Positions 1 to 9,772 of a stretch of 64,000 nt of DNA are shown one piece after another. Numbering within the stretch: position 1 is the stretch's first letter; each line of letters starts with the position of its first letter. The position numbers and the translations under genes are program-made. The stretch is from Asticcacaulis sp. AC402. Its GTDB lineage: Bacteria > Pseudomonadota > Alphaproteobacteria > Caulobacterales > Caulobacteraceae. A model generated the notes under the pieces. It did no database searches and was not told the DNA's origin. It saw only the letters and a program-made list of their open reading frames with translations. The stretch covers positions 62,001 through 126,000 of the forward strand of contig NZ_AWGC01000019.1 of NCBI RefSeq assembly GCF_000495835.1, given 5' to 3'.

Positions 1-411
1 CATTGAGGTTCCGCGCCACACACCGTTCGACTCCTGACGCAGATGCAGAATAATCGGCGATTTGGCCTGGCCAACGAAATAGTTCATTTCCAAGTCGCGG
101 CCGATCAAAGTGGCGTCAGAAACGAACCCCGATCCATTCAGGCCATAGCCGCCGCTTGACGAACGCCAGGCGCCTTCGATCTGGCCGTCGGCCTGACGCA
201 GCTCAAGGCTAATCAGCTTTTTGCCGTCAAGGGTGGCCACTTGCCAGGCGCCTTCCATCTGCCCGATACGGCCGATGGACGCCTCCTGGAGACGTGAGTC
301 GTAGCGCGCTTCAGACTCGCTGCGCGGGGGTTCGTAGTCACGGCGATAGTCGTTGACTGTGACGGGCTCCTGCGCAATCAGCGCGGCGGACATGAGATAA
401 ACAAACAACAC
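1..411 (-). CDS. Unknown exported protein, 5' part only
   Basis: This open frame runs off the left edge of the window, so only about the first 137 codons are seen. The putative start is GTG at 411-409; an in-frame ATG lies at 393-391. The N-terminus (VLFVYLMSAALIAQEP) looks like a short signal peptide with cleavage near Ala-Gln, so the product is probably periplasmic or secreted. The rest is polar and glycine-rich (EGAWQVATLDGKKLISLEL, then EGAWRSSSGGYGLNGSGF), which suggests a small beta-rich domain. I do not recognise the family. It diverges from sdhC across a 360-bp gap. Codon use is like its neighbours. The exact start is uncertain because neither candidate has a strong ribosome binding site. 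Confidence 0.6.
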   Translation of the reverse strand, partial: MLFVYLMSAALIAQEPVTVNDYRRDYEPPRSESEARYDSRLQEASIGRIGQMEGAWQVATLDGKKLISLELRQADGQIEGAWRSSSGGYGLNGSGFVSDATLIGRDLEMNYFVGQAKSPIILHLRQESNGVWRGTSM

Positions 412-771
412 TTCGGGTACTCGCAGAACAGGTTCAATTGGCAGGTTCGACCGAATATTAAAGGTGTCACGGCACCGCCGCTACCCATGACACTATGACC
501 TCAACATCAGGGTCTTAAGAATTCTTTCACCGGATAAGGGAACAACTGGAATTTGGCGAAATTAGGATTCAATCTGGGTCTTCGTTGAGTCTTGCAGTCA
601 CCGCTGTGTGATCGCTACCTTATGTCACAGACGGGGCCAAAATCCCTTTTGCGACGCAATGGTTTGTTGACACTACGGTCTCAGGGTCTAAAAGACCCGC
701 AATGCTATGATGCTATAAGGCTTTGTCGCGGTGATTTCTTATCGCCGAGCGTAGAGGATAAAGGTCCGGCC
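412..771. other. Intergenic region, sdh operon leader
   Basis: No convincing gene lies in this 360-bp gap. It must carry the promoter of the sdhCDAB operon. A TTGACA at 667-672 is the best -35 candidate, but no good -10 sits 16-18 bp downstream; TATGAT at 705-710 is too far away. The short palindrome GGGTCTAAAAGACCC (684-698) could be an operator or a leader hairpin. An upstream in-frame extension of sdhC from 592 exists but lacks conserved sequence and is probably not translated. Confidence 0.4.
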
Positions 772-1200
772 ATGTCCGAACAAACGTTGAAGACGTTACC
801 TCCCAAAATTCCAACCCGCCCCCTCTCCCCCCATCTGCAAATCTGGCGCTGGCATGTCACCATGCTGGGCTCGATCCTGCACCGTGTCACCGGCTCAGCC
901 TCGGTCGCCGGGGTGATCCTGGTTGCTGTCTGGCTCGTATGCCTGGCGATGGGACGTGAAACCTACACAGTATTCGTACAATATGCCTCGACGCCCCTGG
1001 GCCTGCTGGTGTGGTTCGGCCTCAGCCTGGCCGGCTTCATCCACCTGACCGGTGGCCTGCGCCACCTCATCTGGGACACCGGTGCTTCGTTCGGGCCAAA
1101 GACAGCCGACAGCCTGACCACGTGGACCCTGCTGCTCGGCGTAGCTCTGACCGTCGCCTTCTGGGCCGTTCTGTTTGCAACCGGGAAGGTGACGCTGTGA
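772..1200 (+). CDS. sdhC: Succinate dehydrogenase cytochrome b556 subunit
   Basis: SdhC is a membrane anchor of respiratory complex II and with SdhD binds haem b and ubiquinone. The 142-residue product has the family N-terminus RPLSPHLQIWRW, then the haem-region motif SILHRVTGSA, and three predicted membrane helices (near residues 35-55, 70-95 and 115-138). I chose ATG 772 because it gives the normal length for SdhC and conserved residues begin right after it; the open frame continues upstream to 592 without recognisable sequence. The stop overlaps the sdhD start (GTGA), which indicates translational coupling. It is the first gene of sdhCDAB. Confidence 0.95.
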   Translation: MSEQTLKTLPPKIPTRPLSPHLQIWRWHVTMLGSILHRVTGSASVAGVILVAVWLVCLAMGRETYTVFVQYASTPLGLLVWFGLSLAGFIHLTGGLRHLIWDTGASFGPKTADSLTTWTLLLGVALTVAFWAVLFATGKVTL

Positions 1201-1583
1201 GCAATAACGACGCTATGGACCGCTCGTCCCTCTCCTGGAAAAAATCCGCCAGGCATGGCGCGGGCGAATGGCTGGCCGAACGCTTCACCTCGGTTGCCCT
1301 GATCCCCCTGACCCTGTGGGCAGCCTATGCTGGCTTCACCATAGCCGGCACCGGCTATGAAGGTGCACTGGCCTTCGTGTCCCGGCCGCTCAACATGGCG
1401 GCAATCGCCGCCACCGTCTTGATTACCGCCTGGCATATGTACATGGGCCTCAAGGTCATCATCGACGACTATATCGGCAAGTCCGGCACGCGCGGCTTCC
1501 TTATCTTCCTTACCTTTGGGCTGAGTGCGGCCGTGGTCGTGGCCACCGCTGGCGCGCTCTGGCTCGTGTACCAGGGGGCGTAA
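1197..1583 (+). CDS. sdhD: Succinate dehydrogenase membrane anchor subunit
   Basis: SdhD is the second membrane anchor of complex II. The product is about 128 residues and has three predicted helices. The segment TAWHMYMGLKVIIDDYI near residues 80-96 is the typical SdhD haem-ligand and quinone-site helix, with the His followed by the conserved Asp-Asp-Tyr. Translation can begin at GTG 1197, which overlaps the sdhC stop, or at ATG 1215 (MDRSSLSW); I prefer the overlapping GTG. The gene ends directly before the sdhA ATG. The early motif VALIPLTLWAAY also fits the family. Confidence 0.93.
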   Translation: MSNNDAMDRSSLSWKKSARHGAGEWLAERFTSVALIPLTLWAAYAGFTIAGTGYEGALAFVSRPLNMAAIAATVLITAWHMYMGLKVIIDDYIGKSGTRGFLIFLTFGLSAAVVVATAGALWLVYQGA

Positions 1584-3374
1584 ATGACCAAGACCTACAA
1601 CATCATCAACCACGACTACGATGTCGTCGTGGTCGGCGCCGGCGGTTCCGGCCTGCGTGCAGCCCTTGGCGCTGGTCAGGCCGGCCTGAAGACCGCCTGC
1701 ATCACCAAGGTCTTCCCGACCCGTTCGCACACCGTCGCCGCCCAGGGCGGGGTCGCCGCCAGCCTCGGCAATATGAGCGAGGACAAATGGCAGTGGCACA
1801 TGTACGACACCGTCAAGGGGTCGGACTGGCTGGGCGACCAGGACGCCATCGAATACCTGGTCCGTAACGCGCCTCAGGCGGTTTATGAGCTGGAACACTG
1901 GGGCGTGCCCTTCTCGCGCACCGAGGACGGCAAGATCTATCAGCGCCCCTTCGGCGGCATGACGCGCAACTTCGGCGAAGGTCCGGTGCAACGCACCTGC
2001 GCCGCCGCCGACCGTACGGGCCACGCCATCCTGCACACCCTTTACGGCCAGTCGATCCGCAACAATGTCGAGTTCTTCATCGAATATTTCGCGCTCGACC
2101 TGATTATGGACGGAGATGTCTGCCGCGGCGTCACTGCCTGGCAGCTCGACACCGGCGACATCCACGTCTTCCGCGCCCACCTGGTAATTCTGGCCACCGG
2201 CGGTTATGGCCGCGCCTATTTCTCGGCGACTTCGGCCCACACCTGCACCGGCGATGGCAATGCCATGGTTCTGCGCGCCGGCCTGCCGCTCCAGGACATG
2301 GAGTTCGTGCAGTTCCACCCAACCGGCATTTATGGCTCGGGCTGCCTGATCACTGAAGGCGCGCGCGGCGAAGGTGGCTACCTGACCAATTCGGCCGGCG
2401 AACGCTTCATGGAACGTTACGCCCCCTCGGCCAAGGACCTGGCCTCACGCGACGTCGTTTCGCGCTCGATGACTATGGAAATTCGCGAAGGTCGCGGCGT
2501 CGGTCCCAAGAAGGACCACATCCACCTGCACCTCGATCACCTGCCGCCGGACGTCCTGCACAAGCGTCTTCCGGGCATCTCGGAAAGCGCCAAGATCTTC
2601 GCTGGCGTCGACGTGACCAAGGAACCGATTCCGGTCATCCCAACCGTCCACTACAATATGGGCGGCATCCCGACCAACTATCACGGTGAGGTCCTGACCA
2701 AGAAGGGCGGCGATGCCGACACGGTCGTACCGGGCCTGATGGCCGTGGGCGAAGCTGCGTGCGTCTCGGTGCACGGCGCCAATCGTCTCGGTTCCAACTC
2801 GCTGATCGACCTGGTTGTTTTCGGCCGGGCCTCGGGCCTGCGCGCCGCCGAACTGGTCAAGCCGAACACGCCGCACAAAGAACTGCCGGCTACGACCGTG
2901 CAAGGGCATCTCGACCGCCTCGAAAAGTTCCGCACGGCATCCGGCAGCACGCCGACGGCGATCTTACGCGATCGCATGCAACACGCCATGCAGGAAGACG
3001 CCGCCGTCTTCCGCACCGGCGAGACCCTGGAACAGGGCAGCAAACGGCTGGCAGATATCTACCGGGCGTCCGGCGATATCGGTATCAAGGACCGCGGCCT
3101 GATCTGGAACACTGACCTCGTCGAGGCGCTGGAGTACGACAACCTGATCTCGCAGGCCGTGGTGACGGTCGACAGTGCGCTGAACCGTCAGGAATCGCGC
3201 GGCGCCCATGCCCGCGAAGACTTCCCGAGCCGCAACGACGGTGTTTGGATGAGACACACCCTGACCTGGCTTGACCTGGCCTCGGGCGAAACCAATATCG
3301 ACTATCGTCCGGTCCACACCTACACCATGACCAACGACATCGCGTATATCGCCCCAAAGGCACGGGTTTATTGA
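1584..3374 (+). CDS. sdhA: Succinate dehydrogenase flavoprotein subunit
   Basis: SdhA oxidises succinate to fumarate at a covalently bound FAD on the cytoplasmic side of complex II. The 596-residue protein is the usual length. The FAD-binding Rossmann motif GAGGSG is at residues 18-23, and the flavin-linking His49 lies in [10 protein letters not shown]. The substrate-site segments HPTGIYGSG and the capping domain follow, and NRLGSNSL precedes the C-terminal helical domain. The ATG abuts the sdhD stop with no gap. Alpha-proteobacterial enzymes of this type feed electrons through SdhB to ubiquinone and join the TCA cycle to respiration. Confidence 0.98.
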   Translation: MTKTYNIINHDYDVVVVGAGGSGLRAALGAGQAGLKTACITKVFPTRSHTVAAQGGVAASLGNMSEDKWQWHMYDTVKGSDWLGDQDAIEYLVRNAPQAVYELEHWGVPFSRTEDGKIYQRPFGGMTRNFGEGPVQRTCAAADRTGHAILHTLYGQSIRNNVEFFIEYFALDLIMDGDVCRGVTAWQLDTGDIHVFRAHLVILATGGYGRAYFSATSAHTCTGDGNAMVLRAGLPLQDMEFVQFHPTGIYGSGCLITEGARGEGGYLTNSAGERFMERYAPSAKDLASRDVVSRSMTMEIREGRGVGPKKDHIHLHLDHLPPDVLHKRLPGISESAKIFAGVDVTKEPIPVIPTVHYNMGGIPTNYHGEVLTKKGGDADTVVPGLMAVGEAACVSVHGANRLGSNSLIDLVVFGRASGLRAAELVKPNTPHKELPATTVQGHLDRLEKFRTASGSTPTAILRDRMQHAMQEDAAVFRTGETLEQGSKRLADIYRASGDIGIKDRGLIWNTDLVEALEYDNLISQAVVTVDSALNRQESRGAHAREDFPSRNDGVWMRHTLTWLDLASGETNIDYRPVHTYTMTNDIAYIAPKARVY

Positions 3375-3375
3375 T

Positions 3376-4152
3376 ATGGTCGAGCTTACCCTCCCCAAGA
3401 ATTCCAAGGTCAAGACTGGCAAGCGCTACAAGGTCGCCAAGCGGACCAAGACGACGCGCACCTACAAGATCTACCGGTTTGATCCGGACAGCGGCGAGAA
3501 TCCCCGCTGGGACACCTATGAGGTCGATTCGGCCGACCACGGCCCGATGCTGTTGGACAGCCTGATCCACATCAAGAACAGCCTCGATTCGACGCTTTCG
3601 TTCCGCCGGTCGTGCCGCGAAGGCATCTGTGGCTCGTGCGCCATGAATATCGGCGGCCGCAATACACTGGCCTGCATCAAGGGCCACGACGAGTTTTCGG
3701 GCGAAATTACCGTAGCGCCGCTGCCGCACATGCCGGTGGTCAAAGACCTGGTCCCCGACCTGACAGGATTTTACAACCAGTACGCCTCGATCGAACCTTT
3801 CCTTCAGGCCAAGACGCCCGATCCCGAAAAGGAAAGGCTGCAGACTCCGAAGAACCGCGACAAGCTGGACGGTCTCTACGAGTGCATCCTGTGCGCCTGC
3901 TGCTCGACCTCGTGCCCCAGCTACTGGTGGAACCAGGACAAGTATCTTGGCCCTGCCGCCCTGCTCCAGGCCTATCGCTGGATCGCCGATTCGCGCGATG
4001 AAAACCGAAAGGCGCGACTGGAAGCGCTGGAAGATCCTTTCAAGCTCTACCGCTGCCATACCATCATGAACTGCGCCCAGGTCTGCCCCAAGGGTCTGAA
4101 TCCGGCAAAGGCGATCGCAGAGATCAAGAAACTCATGCCCGCAAAGGGATAA
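3376..4152 (+). CDS. sdhB: Succinate dehydrogenase iron-sulfur subunit
   Basis: SdhB passes electrons from the SdhA flavin to quinone. The 258-residue protein carries the three expected clusters: a plant-type [2Fe-2S] site at Cys80, Cys85, Cys88 and Cys100, a [4Fe-4S] motif CILCACC from residue 170, and a [3Fe-4S] site made by Cys180 and the later [14 protein letters not shown] segment. The basic N-terminal stretch before YKIYRF is typical of alphaproteobacterial SdhB. The gene starts 1 bp after the sdhA stop. It is followed after 2 bp by a methyltransferase gene, so the operon may extend beyond complex II. Confidence 0.98.
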   Translation: MVELTLPKNSKVKTGKRYKVAKRTKTTRTYKIYRFDPDSGENPRWDTYEVDSADHGPMLLDSLIHIKNSLDSTLSFRRSCREGICGSCAMNIGGRNTLACIKGHDEFSGEITVAPLPHMPVVKDLVPDLTGFYNQYASIEPFLQAKTPDPEKERLQTPKNRDKLDGLYECILCACCSTSCPSYWWNQDKYLGPAALLQAYRWIADSRDENRKARLEALEDPFKLYRCHTIMNCAQVCPKGLNPAKAIAEIKKLMPAKG

Positions 4153-4154
4153 GC

Positions 4155-4910
4155 ATGTCCGACACTGGTCTGATCGGTTCCATCCTGTCGAAAATCTCCG
4201 GCCGCGGCGAAACACCCCGCAAGGACGAACTGACCTTGCTGGCCGAACGCCACGGCACCGACAAGACCGGAGGCCACAGCTATACCCAACACTATCACCG
4301 CCATTTCGCCGAGCTGCGCGACCGCCCGGTCAATGTGCTGGAAATCGGTATCGGCGGCGACTTCGACGAACAGGCCGGCGGCAATTCACTGCGGATGTGG
4401 CAGGACTACTTTCCAAAGGGCCAAATCGCCGGGCTTGACCTGATCCCGAAGCCCAACGTCAAAGGCGAGCGCATTCGCACCTATCAGGGCTCTCAGGCCG
4501 ATCCGATCATCCTGGCCCAGATCCTTACCGATCTGAAGGGCGCCAAGTTTGACATCATTATCGACGACGGCAGTCACCGCTCGGAGCACGTCATTGGCAC
4601 GTTTTACATGCTGTTTCAGCACCTCGCCGACGACGGCTGGTACGTTATCGAGGACATGCAGACCAGCTACTGGACGCCCTATGGCGGCGGCTTGACCCAG
4701 GTTGATACCCACCAGGCCTCCATGCCCTTCTTCAAGAGCCTGGTCGATGGGCTAAACTGGCAGGAAATGCACCGCCCGGCCTATCAGCCCAACTATTTCG
4801 ACATGAACATCGTCGGGATGCATTTCTACCATAACCTTCTCTTCATCAAAAAAGGCCGCAATACCGAAGGCAGCAACGTCGTCCAGAACAACGTCTTCCC
4901 GAACATGTAA
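4155..4910 (+). CDS. Class I SAM-dependent methyltransferase
   Basis: The 251-residue protein has a Rossmann methyltransferase core: motif I VLEIGIGG at residues 61-68, an acidic loop GLDLIPKP at 93-100, and motif [11 protein letters not shown] at 133-141. The upstream segment [19 protein letters not shown] resembles methyltransferases from sugar and natural-product pathways (macrocin O-methyltransferase-like), which bind a metal through the Asp-Asp pair; this family link is inferred from pattern. It begins 2 bp after sdhB behind a GGGATAA ribosome binding site, so it is very likely cotranscribed. A family-2 glycosyltransferase lies two genes downstream, which suggests a surface glycan substrate rather than complex II. 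Confidence 0.85.
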   Translation: MSDTGLIGSILSKISGRGETPRKDELTLLAERHGTDKTGGHSYTQHYHRHFAELRDRPVNVLEIGIGGDFDEQAGGNSLRMWQDYFPKGQIAGLDLIPKPNVKGERIRTYQGSQADPIILAQILTDLKGAKFDIIIDDGSHRSEHVIGTFYMLFQHLADDGWYVIEDMQTSYWTPYGGGLTQVDTHQASMPFFKSLVDGLNWQEMHRPAYQPNYFDMNIVGMHFYHNLLFIKKGRNTEGSNVVQNNVFPNM

Positions 4911-4938
4911 GCCGACTGACCCGACGAAATCCGAGACC

Positions 4939-5259
4939 ATGGCCAAGATTACCTATATCGAACATAGCGGCAAGGAACACGTCATCGACGTGAAGAGCGG
5001 CCAGAGCGTCATGGAAGGCGCCGTCAAGAACAACATCCCTGGCATCGACGCCGACTGTGGTGGCGCCTGTGCCTGCGCCACCTGCCATGTCTATGTCGAC
5101 ACCAATTGGACCGACCGTAGCGGCACGGCGTCGGTGATGGAAGAATCGATGCTCGATTTCGCCAACGACCTGCAACCCAATTCGCGCCTGTCATGCCAGA
5201 TCATCGTGTCCGACGCGCTGGATGGCCTGATTGTGCGCATGCCGGAAAACCAGCATTGA
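4939..5259 (+). CDS. Adrenodoxin-type [2Fe-2S] ferredoxin
   Basis: This 106-residue ferredoxin has the vertebrate/mitochondrial-type ligand pattern: Cys40-x5-Cys46-x2-Cys49 in [13 protein letters not shown] and a distal Cys86 in SRLSCQI. Proteins of this class shuttle single electrons to P450s, Fe-S assembly enzymes or dioxygenases; the partner is not evident here. ATG 4939 follows a 28-bp gap after the methyltransferase gene. Its stop codon overlaps the TTG start of the glycosyltransferase, so the two are probably translationally coupled. Caulobacterales often keep such a ferredoxin near sdh, but I cannot check that here. Confidence 0.93.
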   Translation: MAKITYIEHSGKEHVIDVKSGQSVMEGAVKNNIPGIDADCGGACACATCHVYVDTNWTDRSGTASVMEESMLDFANDLQPNSRLSCQIIVSDALDGLIVRMPENQH

Positions 5260-6092
5260 CGGTCGCGTTGGTCGCTATTGCCAAGAACGAAAGCCGCTTT
5301 ATCACCGAATGGCTGGCCTATCACTTGCGACTGGGCTTCGACAAGGTCATCGTCTACGACAACGAAAGCGACGACGACACGGGCCGCATCCTCGATACGC
5401 TGGCCGCAGAGTACCCGATCGAGCGCATTCCGTGGCCTTACGAACCTGGCAAGTCGCCGCAGATCGCCGCCTATAACGACGCCCTAACCGAGCGCCTCGC
5501 CGGCTTCGACTGGGTTGCTTTCATCGACTGCGATGAATTCCTGATGCTGCACGATGATGCTGACATGACGGAGTTTCTGGCGCGTTTCGGGCCTGAAGTT
5601 GGGGCCGTGGCACTGAACTGGGTGACTTTCGGCTCGGGCGGGCGCCTAACCTCCGACTATGAACTGGTGACCGACGCCTTCCGCACCGGCCCGGACAAAC
5701 ATTTCAGTAACAACTGCCATATAAAGACGCTGGCGCGTGTGTCGTGCGTCGAATGGATGTGGATTCATCACGCTGACCTGCGAAGCGGCAAGCTGGTCCA
5801 CGCCAGCGGCGTCCCGGTCAAGATGACAACACCTGGCATTGCCGACGTCATCGACCATAGCGTCGCCCAGCTCAACCACTATCAGGCCAAGTCACGCGAA
5901 GACTACAACCGGAAGATCGCGCGTGGACGGGCCGGCGCCGAAAGCGACCATCCCGAACGCATTCGCACCGACGGTGAGGAAATCTGGGCCCTGCTGGACC
6001 AGAACGACCACCGTCACGACGAAATGGACGCGCGCCTGCCGCTGTTCCTGCCGATGTATGAGCAGTTCAAGCGAATTCTGACATTGCCATAG
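5256..6092 (+). CDS. Family 2 glycosyltransferase
   Basis: The product of about 278 residues begins [20 protein letters not shown], the usual start of GT-A glycosyltransferases of the Glyco_tranf_2_4/GT92-like group. The metal-binding DxD is Asp91-Cys-Asp93 in [11 protein letters not shown], and the sugar-nucleotide segment [12 protein letters not shown] is at residues 31-42. No membrane helix is visible, so it should act at the cytoplasmic face. I chose TTG 5256, which overlaps the ferredoxin stop (TTGA); no ATG fits, and the frame upstream is the ferredoxin in another phase. The acceptor is unknown; with the methyltransferase it could modify a surface polysaccharide. Confidence 0.85.
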   Translation: MTVALVAIAKNESRFITEWLAYHLRLGFDKVIVYDNESDDDTGRILDTLAAEYPIERIPWPYEPGKSPQIAAYNDALTERLAGFDWVAFIDCDEFLMLHDDADMTEFLARFGPEVGAVALNWVTFGSGGRLTSDYELVTDAFRTGPDKHFSNNCHIKTLARVSCVEWMWIHHADLRSGKLVHASGVPVKMTTPGIADVIDHSVAQLNHYQAKSREDYNRKIARGRAGAESDHPERIRTDGEEIWALLDQNDHRHDEMDARLPLFLPMYEQFKRILTLP

Positions 6093-6121
6093 CATCAGCT
6101 TTCGGAAGCGATGTGTACCTT

Positions 6122-6225
6122 TGAGCGCAATCCGATAAGGTGGACGCCACTTTTTTGGAAAAATTTCGCGCCAAAACAAAGACTTGGAGCGGGATTTTGA
6201 TTCCATCAAAACTCACCCCGCTCTA
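6122..6225 (-). repeat. Family A palindromic repeat, copy A1
   Basis: This is a 104-bp copy of a two-module repeat. The first module starts GAGCGCAATCCGATAAGG and folds back through CCACTTTTTTGGAAAAATTT; the second is the hairpin GGAGCGGGATTTTGA / TCAAAACTCACCCCGCTC. It lies between the convergent ends of the glycosyltransferase gene and divL. Other copies are at 22620, 35067, 40607 and 54805, with fragments at 59563 and 63357. The remaining 193 bp up to divL (6226-6418) hold nothing I can name. Confidence 0.85.
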
Positions 6226-6418
6226 GCCGTGCAAGAATGCCGCGTCATTCCGATGCTGCAATGAGCGTCAAAGGCTTTCAACAGTTGATTCGCGGTTTCG
6301 TGGATCGTGGTTAAGTTAACCAAGCCACACTACATGATTGACTCATTTTCGCACAAACATCGCTGTGTTTGCGAGATAACAGCTCAAAACTCTATCAATC
6401 TGGCGAATCGCCCCCAAA

Positions 6419-8836
6419 TCAGGCCACATCGGCAACGGTACTGCCAGTCTTGGGCGCATCGTTGACAACCAACGCCACCGATTTGGCCTCGACGACGACG
6501 ACGCGTCCTACGTCGCTCTGCCGTGGCAGTCGAATCTTGAAGCTTGCGCCCTCGTTCGGCTCGCTTTCAAGTGTGATCCAGCCACCATGCAACTCGACCA
6601 GCGCCTTGACCAGGGCCAGTCCCAGGCCGGGGCCGCCGCGTTCGCGACCAATATAGCGGTCGAAGATGTGCGCCTGGACGTGGTAGGGAATACCGCGGCC
6701 GGAATAGGCCACCTCCAGAAGCAGGTTGTCGCCCTCTTTCTGCGCGTTCAGGCTGACCATGCCGGCCGCCGTGGCGTTGCGCACGGCATGGCCCAGCAAG
6801 TGGTCCAGACATTGACCCAGACGGCGGGCGTCGACGTGAACGAGCCCGGCTTCGCGGACGCCGCTATAGTCGAATCGCACGCTCTTGGCCTTAAAGGCGT
6901 CGGCCTGACGTGCGGCAGTTTCGGCCACGATATCGAGCAGGCGGACGTCCCCCGTCGAAACGGACATCTCGCCGGCATCGATCTGGGCCATGTCGAGCAC
7001 ATCGTCGATCGAGCGTGCCAGTTCCTGCGCTGCCGACTGGATCGAGTCGAGATACGCCTTCTGCTTAGTATCCTGGCCGATATTCTGGGCATGCAGCAGG
7101 TCGGCATAGCCGACAATGGTGGTCAGGGGCGTGCGCAGCTCGTAAGACACGTTGGCGACGAACTCGCGCTTCAGCCGGACAGACTCGTTCAGTGCTTCGT
7201 CGCGCGCCTCGATGGCCTTTTCGAGCGACCGGGTGGCCGTGACGTCGGAGAAGACGACCAGGGTTGCCCCGTCCGGCAAGGGCTGGGTACGCCATTGCGC
7301 CAGGCGGCCGTCAGAAATCTTGATCTCGCCTTGCTGCGGCGCACGGGCCAGAGGGTCGGTGTCGGTGACGCGCGCCTTCAACTCGGTCCAAAAACCACGG
7401 TCGTGGACAAGGGGCAGGCATAGTTCAGCGATATGCGCGAAGTCCATGACCGCGGCGATATCGTCGCTGCGCAGATTCCAGAATTTGTCGAAAGCCTGGT
7501 TGCGCAGACGCAGACGACCGTCGCTGCCGTAGACCGAAACGGCTTCGTTGAGCTGGTCCAGGGTCGATTTCTGGACCTGAATCAGCGCGTTAAACTGCGC
7601 CTTAAGCTTCAACTCGCCGGTCTTGTCCGAGAACAGGATCAGCAACCCGCCAAGCGGATGCGGTTGACGCACGACCCGCAGGGAACGGCCGTCAGGCAAG
7701 CTCCACATCTCGTCATCAGCCGTATGGGTCAGACCGAAAAATTCCGCTTCGCGGGATTTGAAGCCCGCGTAGTCGCTGGTTTCGGGAAGGCGACGCTTCT
7801 GGCGCAGGCGGTCCAACCATTCACCATGGGTCGGGCGCTCGGCCAGCCAGGCCGGCTCCAGTTCCCACAATTTTTCGAAGGCACGGTTGTGAAAGGTCAA
7901 CTGGCGCTCGGGGCCGAAGATCGCGACAGCGTCTTCAAGACTGTCCAGAGTCTCATCATGGGCCTTGGCGTGCCGCTTCAGCGCCTCGCGGCTGTCTTCG
8001 GCTTCGGTAACATCGACGGCATAGGCGCAGGTATAGGCTTCGTTCAGCGGCTCCGCGATAACCTGGAAAGCACGGCGCTGACCACCGACGGTCAGCCAGC
8101 GGAAACCTTCGCGGCGCGCACGTGACTCGCTGGCGTCGTATACCAAAGCGTCGGCGTTGCGGTCGAGTGTGGCGCCGTCGCGCAAAGCCTGTTCGAGGTT
8201 TGACACCTCTGCGGCCTTCAACCAGGCTTCGTTGGCCCAGACCATGCGGCCGTCGCGAGCGCAGATCCAGCACGGCGCCGGCAAGTGCTCGGCCATTTGG
8301 GCAAATGGTCCCGATGACAGGGATTGTTTGGCGCCGGCGATAGCCAGACGGATCCAGGCGGTGGCGCCGGACGCCTTGCCTTCGATGATCAGTGTCAGCC
8401 CGGACGGCTTGGCGGCGATCAGGCCGGGCGCACAGTCAGCAAAAACCTCGAACCTGCAGGTCCTGCCCTCGGCAATCAGCGCTTTCAACCCTTTGGAAGC
8501 GTCCATAGACGTTTTGCCCAAGGCCTCGACGACCAAAGGGGCACGTTCAGCGTCGCTGTTCGCACGTACGCCAAGGGCTTCGGCACAGGCTTTGAGCGTG
8601 TCGTCGCCCCAGACGAGCCGGACGGCGTCGCCTTCGACGGCCAGGAAGGCCTCATCGAACGCCGATGTGGCGGCGTCGAGTTCGCTCAGCATGGTTTCCT
8701 TGACGAAGAGGTCGCTCTTGAGCAGGTCACGCGCCTTGGCAAGCTTAGACCGCGTGCGCCAAGCCAGATAGGTCGTTGACAGGGCCAGCGCCATTGCGCC
8801 GGCGGCCGCGGTATAGGCGATGGAATCTAAGGCCAT
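6419..8836 (-). CDS. divL: DivL-type PAS sensor kinase with Tyr in the H-box
   Basis: DivL is a cell-cycle regulator that in Caulobacter controls CckA and hence CtrA activity at the pole. The 805-residue product has an N-terminal membrane helix (residues 5-25), PAS-like sensor regions through residue ~540, then a dimerisation helix REFVANVSYELRTPLTTI in which Tyr565 replaces the phospho-accepting His; that substitution is the hallmark of DivL. The ATPase domain ends GGPGLGLALVKALVELHGG, but its G1 box reads YSGRGI instead of DxGxGI. I use ATG 8836; an upstream ATG at 8917 adds residues that do not look conserved. The gene converges on the sdh-linked operon. Confidence 0.92.
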   Translation of the reverse strand: MALDSIAYTAAAGAMALALSTTYLAWRTRSKLAKARDLLKSDLFVKETMLSELDAATSAFDEAFLAVEGDAVRLVWGDDTLKACAEALGVRANSDAERAPLVVEALGKTSMDASKGLKALIAEGRTCRFEVFADCAPGLIAAKPSGLTLIIEGKASGATAWIRLAIAGAKQSLSSGPFAQMAEHLPAPCWICARDGRMVWANEAWLKAAEVSNLEQALRDGATLDRNADALVYDASESRARREGFRWLTVGGQRRAFQVIAEPLNEAYTCAYAVDVTEAEDSREALKRHAKAHDETLDSLEDAVAIFGPERQLTFHNRAFEKLWELEPAWLAERPTHGEWLDRLRQKRRLPETSDYAGFKSREAEFFGLTHTADDEMWSLPDGRSLRVVRQPHPLGGLLILFSDKTGELKLKAQFNALIQVQKSTLDQLNEAVSVYGSDGRLRLRNQAFDKFWNLRSDDIAAVMDFAHIAELCLPLVHDRGFWTELKARVTDTDPLARAPQQGEIKISDGRLAQWRTQPLPDGATLVVFSDVTATRSLEKAIEARDEALNESVRLKREFVANVSYELRTPLTTIVGYADLLHAQNIGQDTKQKAYLDSIQSAAQELARSIDDVLDMAQIDAGEMSVSTGDVRLLDIVAETAARQADAFKAKSVRFDYSGVREAGLVHVDARRLGQCLDHLLGHAVRNATAAGMVSLNAQKEGDNLLLEVAYSGRGIPYHVQAHIFDRYIGRERGGPGLGLALVKALVELHGGWITLESEPNEGASFKIRLPRQSDVGRVVVVEAKSVALVVNDAPKTGSTVADVA

Positions 8837-9033
8837 GCGAGGCTTTCCGTACGAATCACTGGTACTCTGCGCTACACTAGGACGATTCGCCCGAATTATG
8901 AAAATGCCATTAACCATGATTACGAAAGTGTTTTTGGACTTGTCATGAAAGCGGCATTTTTCGGCGCCCGGAAGTTTGCAAACACTGTAGTTTGGTCTAA
9001 GACATTGGGATCAAAACATGAACGGCCATATCA

Positions 9034-9630
9034 TTGATTGCCTACCCCGTCGCCAAGGATGCCCATGAAGCCCTGGCCCTGTTGAAACAGGGTCAGGTGA
9101 AACGCGCCGTCCGTGAAAAGGAGGCGGCGACCGAAGCCGGAAAGCCGGTTGCCTTCGTTACCCAGTCTGTCGGCCCTCTGTTCGAAGACGAAGCCCAGGC
9201 CTTGAACATCTATGCCGGCCTGGTCGAGGACCACCGGCCAGGGCACATCTTCTTGCCTCCGATCGAGAACCGATTCTGCAAGCTGACGTGCCGGATGAAG
9301 GATGTGCCAAAACGGCGGTCAAGGTCAACCGGGCCGGTATTCAGCGATGGTGAACGCTGGCCAAGGGCCGCGGCGCCGCTGGAGACAGTTTGGCAGTTAT
9401 CGCTCAGCTATTGGAAGGTGCTGGACGGCGCGATGGCATCACGTGCGGGAGCGGCGGGAAATGTTAAGGACCTGCGTAAGCGGGCAAGGAAGGGGCAGCT
9501 AACCGCGCAGGAGATACTGAGCCTGATGGACAGCCCGTTGACGGGGGGGCGACCGCAGAAGGCTTTGGATTTCGGTCTGTTCGATTTTATTCCTCCGGAC
9601 AATCCGGGGATTGTGATCGCCGATGAATAA
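9034..9630 (+). CDS. Unknown protein, start codon unclear
   Basis: The 198-residue frame is open and has ordinary codon use, so it is probably real, but I do not recognise it. It begins YPVAKDAHEALALLKQGQ, has a central RWPRAAAPLETVWQLSLSYW segment and ends DFGLFDFIPPDNPGIVIADE. No membrane segments or signal peptide are visible. No ATG exists at its 5' end: the frame opens after a TGA at 9019-9021, and the first usable codon is TTG 9034. An ATG at 9018 with plausible spacing is in another frame, so a one-base frameshift near 9018-9034 may have damaged the N-terminus. Confidence 0.55.
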   Translation: MIAYPVAKDAHEALALLKQGQVKRAVREKEAATEAGKPVAFVTQSVGPLFEDEAQALNIYAGLVEDHRPGHIFLPPIENRFCKLTCRMKDVPKRRSRSTGPVFSDGERWPRAAAPLETVWQLSLSYWKVLDGAMASRAGAAGNVKDLRKRARKGQLTAQEILSLMDSPLTGGRPQKALDFGLFDFIPPDNPGIVIADE

Positions 9631-9772
9631 CCAGTTTTTGCCGGAAGAGAAGCAGAAGGCCAATACCGAGAGGCCTGGTGAGCTCATTTGCACCCGGTAC
9701 ATCATGGCTTGACGCATTCTCAGTTCTTTATAGGCGTCTGTGGCACACGCGTAAGCTCCGGGCTCAAAAACC

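Noticed and set aside
592-771. N-terminal extension of SdhC from 592
   Set aside because: The extra 60 residues have no SdhC-like sequence, and the family start is at 772.
963-2318. 451-codon minus-strand open frame opposite sdhC, sdhD and sdhA
   Set aside because: It is antisense to certain genes, has odd composition (many Ala, Gly, Val, Asp, His) and no family pattern; long antisense frames are common in GC-rich DNA.
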